From Arenibacterium halophilum (GTDB lineage: Bacteria; Pseudomonadota; Alphaproteobacteria; Rhodobacterales; Rhodobacteraceae): DNA of 64,000 bases. The notes below the pieces were generated by a model. The model had not been told where the DNA came from. It made no database searches and worked only from the letters and a program-made list of their open reading frames with translations. The stretch's first letter is position 1. Every line of letters starts with the position of its first letter. Positions 62,240-64,000 of this stretch are shown piece after piece. The position numbers and the translations under genes were made by a program. The DNA lies in NCBI RefSeq assembly GCF_005938225.1, contig NZ_VCPC01000004.1, positions 62,001 to 126,000 of the forward strand, written 5' to 3'.

Positions 62240-62938
62240 TTATTCAGCGTCGGTTATCGTCAGCTCGATCGGGTCCAGCCCATCAATCCCGCCGGTGATC
62301 TTGTCGCCCGCCACAACCGGGCCAACGCCTGCGGGCGTGCCCGTCATGATCAGATCGCCAGGGCGCAGGTGATAAAACTTCGACAAGTCCATCACGATTT
62401 CATCCAGCTTCCATATCAGTTCGGCCAGCGTCGCATCTTGTTTCACCTCACCATTCACCTCCAGGTGAATACGCTGCGGGCCAATCTCGCCCAATTCGGC
62501 CGCCGGGGTCAGCGGGGCGAACACCGCGCTGCTTTCCACGTCCTTGCCCAGATCCCACGGGCGCTGTTTCTCGCGCGATTTGATCTGAAGATCGCGGCGC
62601 GTCATGTCGAGCCCGCAGCCAAACGAATGGATCGCACCCCGCGCCTGTTCGGCATCGGCCCGGAACACCGGCGCGCCAATCGCCATCACCAATTCCATTT
62701 CATAGTGAAAGTTCTCGGTGCCCGGCGGATAGGGCATCGACGCGCCGCTTGCCACGGCATTGGCGGGCGATTTGGTGAAGTAGAACGGCGCCTCGCGGTC
62801 CACTTCGAACCCCATTTCGGCGGCATGAGCAGCATAGTTGCGCCCCACGCAGAAGATGCGGCCCACAGGGTAACCCGCGCTTTCGCCCTTGACCGGAATG
62901 GTCAGGGTCTCGGGCAATTCAAACAGCAATCCGCTCAT
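62240..62938 (-). CDS. Fumarylacetoacetate hydrolase family protein
   Basis: This 232-residue enzyme has the FAH catalytic-domain motifs GRIFCVGRNYAAHAAEMG, PFYFTKSPANAV, the metal-binding ENFHYEMELVMAIG and MTGTPAGVGPVVAGD. Members hydrolyse or decarboxylate beta-diketo acids such as fumarylpyruvate or 2-hydroxyhepta-dienedioate at the end of aromatic ring-cleavage routes; the exact substrate cannot be told. It lies upstream of the TRAP operon on the same strand, with a probable terminator between, so it is likely a separate transcript. Confidence 0.9.
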   Translation of the reverse strand: MSGLLFELPETLTIPVKGESAGYPVGRIFCVGRNYAAHAAEMGFEVDREAPFYFTKSPANAVASGASMPYPPGTENFHYEMELVMAIGAPVFRADAEQARGAIHSFGCGLDMTRRDLQIKSREKQRPWDLGKDVESSAVFAPLTPAAELGEIGPQRIHLEVNGEVKQDATLAELIWKLDEIVMDLSKFYHLRPGDLIMTGTPAGVGPVVAGDKITGGIDGLDPIELTITDAE

Positions 62939-63265
62939 CTCGTGCGTTCCTCGTCATATCCAAGTGTATCTTGCAACGGCCAGTCGGGCGCCCGGAAAAC
63001 GTATCCTAGGGCCCCATGCAACAATCTGGCCGCTGATCGAAACGGTTCCATTGCCCTTGATTGCGTGGAATCCGCCAGATGTCGAGCGCAGAGGCGGCGC
63101 GCCCACGCAACGCGCGGCACCTGCGCTCGTAACCATGTTTATGTATGGCCTGCTCTCTCGGCGCCGATGTCACTTCGTACGGCCATCTTAATCAGGAATT
63201 AATTTGCATGTGCAGACTGTACAGACAGGGCCGCTGACCAGACCGCGCCCTGTTTGGAATGCAAG
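62939..63265. other. Gene-free stretch between the hydrolase and the terminal small genes
   Basis: About 327 bases contain no ORF with a credible start or composition. Several TGCA or TTGCA elements occur (for example around 62970, 63016 and 63188), but none forms a good TGCA-N6-TGCA pair; the closest is TGCAacaatcTGGC near 63016. The region presumably holds the promoters of the hydrolase gene and the plus-strand genes. Confidence 0.5.
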
Positions 63266-63493
63266 ATGCTTGTACCCCCGCTAATTCTGGCGACTTTCTC
63301 TGCCCTGATCGCCGCGCTGTTCGCGGCGAAGTCAGACATGCCAGCCTGGACGATCTTGCCGATCTATTCGGCAACGGGCATCGGGGTGTTCATCGCGGTG
63401 ATCGGTGTGCAGCAGTCCCTTGCCAAGTGGCGCAAACGGCGGCGAAAACGACAGATTTCCGTCACCCCTGCAAAACTGCACCTGCGATCATGA
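63266..63493 (+). CDS. Small two-helix membrane protein, hypothetical
   Basis: This 75-residue protein has two hydrophobic segments, PPLILATFSALIAALFA and ILPIYSATGIGVFIAVIG, and a very basic C-terminal tail (KWRKRRRKRQ) that would stay in the cytosol. I do not recognise it. The start ATG 63266 lacks a strong ribosome-binding site, so the gene is plausible rather than certain. It lies 36 bases before the VanZ-like gene on the same strand and may share its transcript. Confidence 0.45.
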   Translation: MLVPPLILATFSALIAALFAAKSDMPAWTILPIYSATGIGVFIAVIGVQQSLAKWRKRRRKRQISVTPAKLHLRS

Positions 63494-63529
63494 CAGCCGT
63501 AGCGCGACGGATTATATAGCGCCCGAACC

Positions 63530-63940
63530 ATGTGGGCAGGGCAGATGCAGACCGACACTTCGCAACGCGGCAGTCGCGTCATTACTCTTCTTGTCTATGC
63601 ATTCACATGCCTTTGGGCGGCCTTTGTTCTTTATGGAACACTCACCCCGATGCCGGCCCTTCCGGGACCTCCGCGTAGCGACCTGATCGTGCATTTCGCG
63701 GTTTTTTTCGTTCTGGTGCTGCCCTCGGCCACCGTGCTCCCGCGACATGCCTTCGCCATTGCCTTGTTTGCGTTGACCCTGGGGGGCGCGATCGAATTGA
63801 TCCAGCCGTATGTCGGCCGATCCCGTGAGTTTCTTGATTTTCTGGCCGATTCCGCCGGTGTACTGGGCGGCCTGTGCGCCGGCAAGATGATCCGCATGGC
63901 GTTCGGGTTGCGCGAATCAACTGACACAGCCACAGGTTGA
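63530..63940 (+). CDS. VanZ-like family membrane protein
   Basis: This 136-residue protein has four hydrophobic helices (VITLLVYAFTCLWAAFVLYG, LIVHFAVFFVLVLPSATVL, AFAIALFALTLGGAIELIQP and a C-terminal ADSAGVLGGLCAGKMIRM). The motif DLIVHFAVFF followed by GGAIELIQPYVGRSREFLDF is typical of VanZ-like proteins, whose ELIQ-x-GR-x-x-D signature is present. Their function outside teicoplanin resistance is unknown; they often lie in exopolysaccharide loci. The start could also be the ATG at 63545. Confidence 0.82.
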   Translation: MWAGQMQTDTSQRGSRVITLLVYAFTCLWAAFVLYGTLTPMPALPGPPRSDLIVHFAVFFVLVLPSATVLPRHAFAIALFALTLGGAIELIQPYVGRSREFLDFLADSAGVLGGLCAGKMIRMAFGLRESTDTATG

Positions 63941-64000
63941 GCCAGCCTTGCGTCGATAACGCCTTGTAAAACTGCATGAGATTTCAGGTTTCGCGCCCGG

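Noticed and set aside
62970-63210. Further BoxR-type sites in front of the fumarylacetoacetase-family gene
   Set aside because: Several TGCA/TTGCA elements occur, but none has the N6-spaced paired form; TGCA alone is too common to count.

Overview
The window is a stretch of GC-rich alphaproteobacterial chromosome. Gene content and order point to a roseobacter-type Rhodobacteraceae. The markers are the GANTC methyltransferase ccrM next to rnhB, a DUF2125/DUF4170/DciA-type gene set, an AlkB-type hydroxylase, TRAP and tripartite tricarboxylate transporters, an aerobic benzoyl-CoA (Box) pathway and a glycerol ABC transporter with a DUF2160 subunit. The genus cannot be fixed from this sequence alone. 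There is no phage, insertion sequence, CRISPR array or rRNA. One tRNA, tRNA-Arg(CCT), is present.

Layout. 1-18.4 kb is mostly housekeeping: the 5' end of an HI0933-type flavoprotein, a small HNH protein, a crotonase, a DUF2125 protein, a pmbA-cysQ-DUF4170-waaA-like-lpxK run, then a minus-strand dciA-like/dsbA-like/CaiB run, mutY, alkB, a stand-alone response regulator facing a class III adenylate cyclase, rnhB-ccrM, and several small secreted or membrane proteins. One of these is an unusual membrane-anchored winged-helix protein. 18.6-27.1 kb is a glycerol module: the ABC operon glpV-S-T-P-Q-DUF2160 diverges from glpR-glpD. 27.1-29.5 kb holds an unrecognised secreted protein and a rhomboid protease. 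29.5-39.5 kb is an exopolysaccharide export module: a BY-kinase, a chain-length protein and an ExeA-like ATPase diverge from a sugar transferase, a TPR lipoprotein, a Wza-like export protein and a putative outer-membrane barrel. It resembles exosortase-linked clusters, but no exosortase is visible. 39.5-43.2 kb is a tctCBA uptake system with a divergent XRE-cupin regulator. The tRNA, a LacI regulator and a YcaQ-type glycosylase follow.

45.7-62.9 kb is an aromatic-acid catabolic island, read entirely on the minus strand. It contains boxR with a degenerate 3-hydroxyacyl-CoA dehydrogenase, boxC-boxB-mini-ferredoxin-boxA-thioesterase, benzoate-CoA ligase with an alpha/beta hydrolase and a DUF309 protein, a feruloyl-CoA synthase/MarR/crotonase operon, a TRAP transporter and a fumarylacetoacetase-family hydrolase. 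The inferred pathway is TRAP uptake of an aromatic acid, CoA activation, epoxidation by BoxAB and ring opening by BoxC. Recurrent TGCA-N6-TGCA sites lie in front of boxR, boxC, the ligase and the TRAP operon, which suggests a single BoxR regulon. A second motif, containing AGTTATACCT, is shared by the MarR operon promoter and the TRAP upstream region.

The most notable observations are a 58-residue protein with a single CX2CX2CX3C motif translationally coupled to boxA, the distributed BoxR-like operators, a WaaA-like protein whose catalytic glutamate appears to be glutamine, three GANTC sites packed upstream of ccrM, and a membrane protein with a C-terminal winged helix. Start sites were chosen by ribosome-binding sequence and family length. 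Functions are read from motifs and context, not from database searches.
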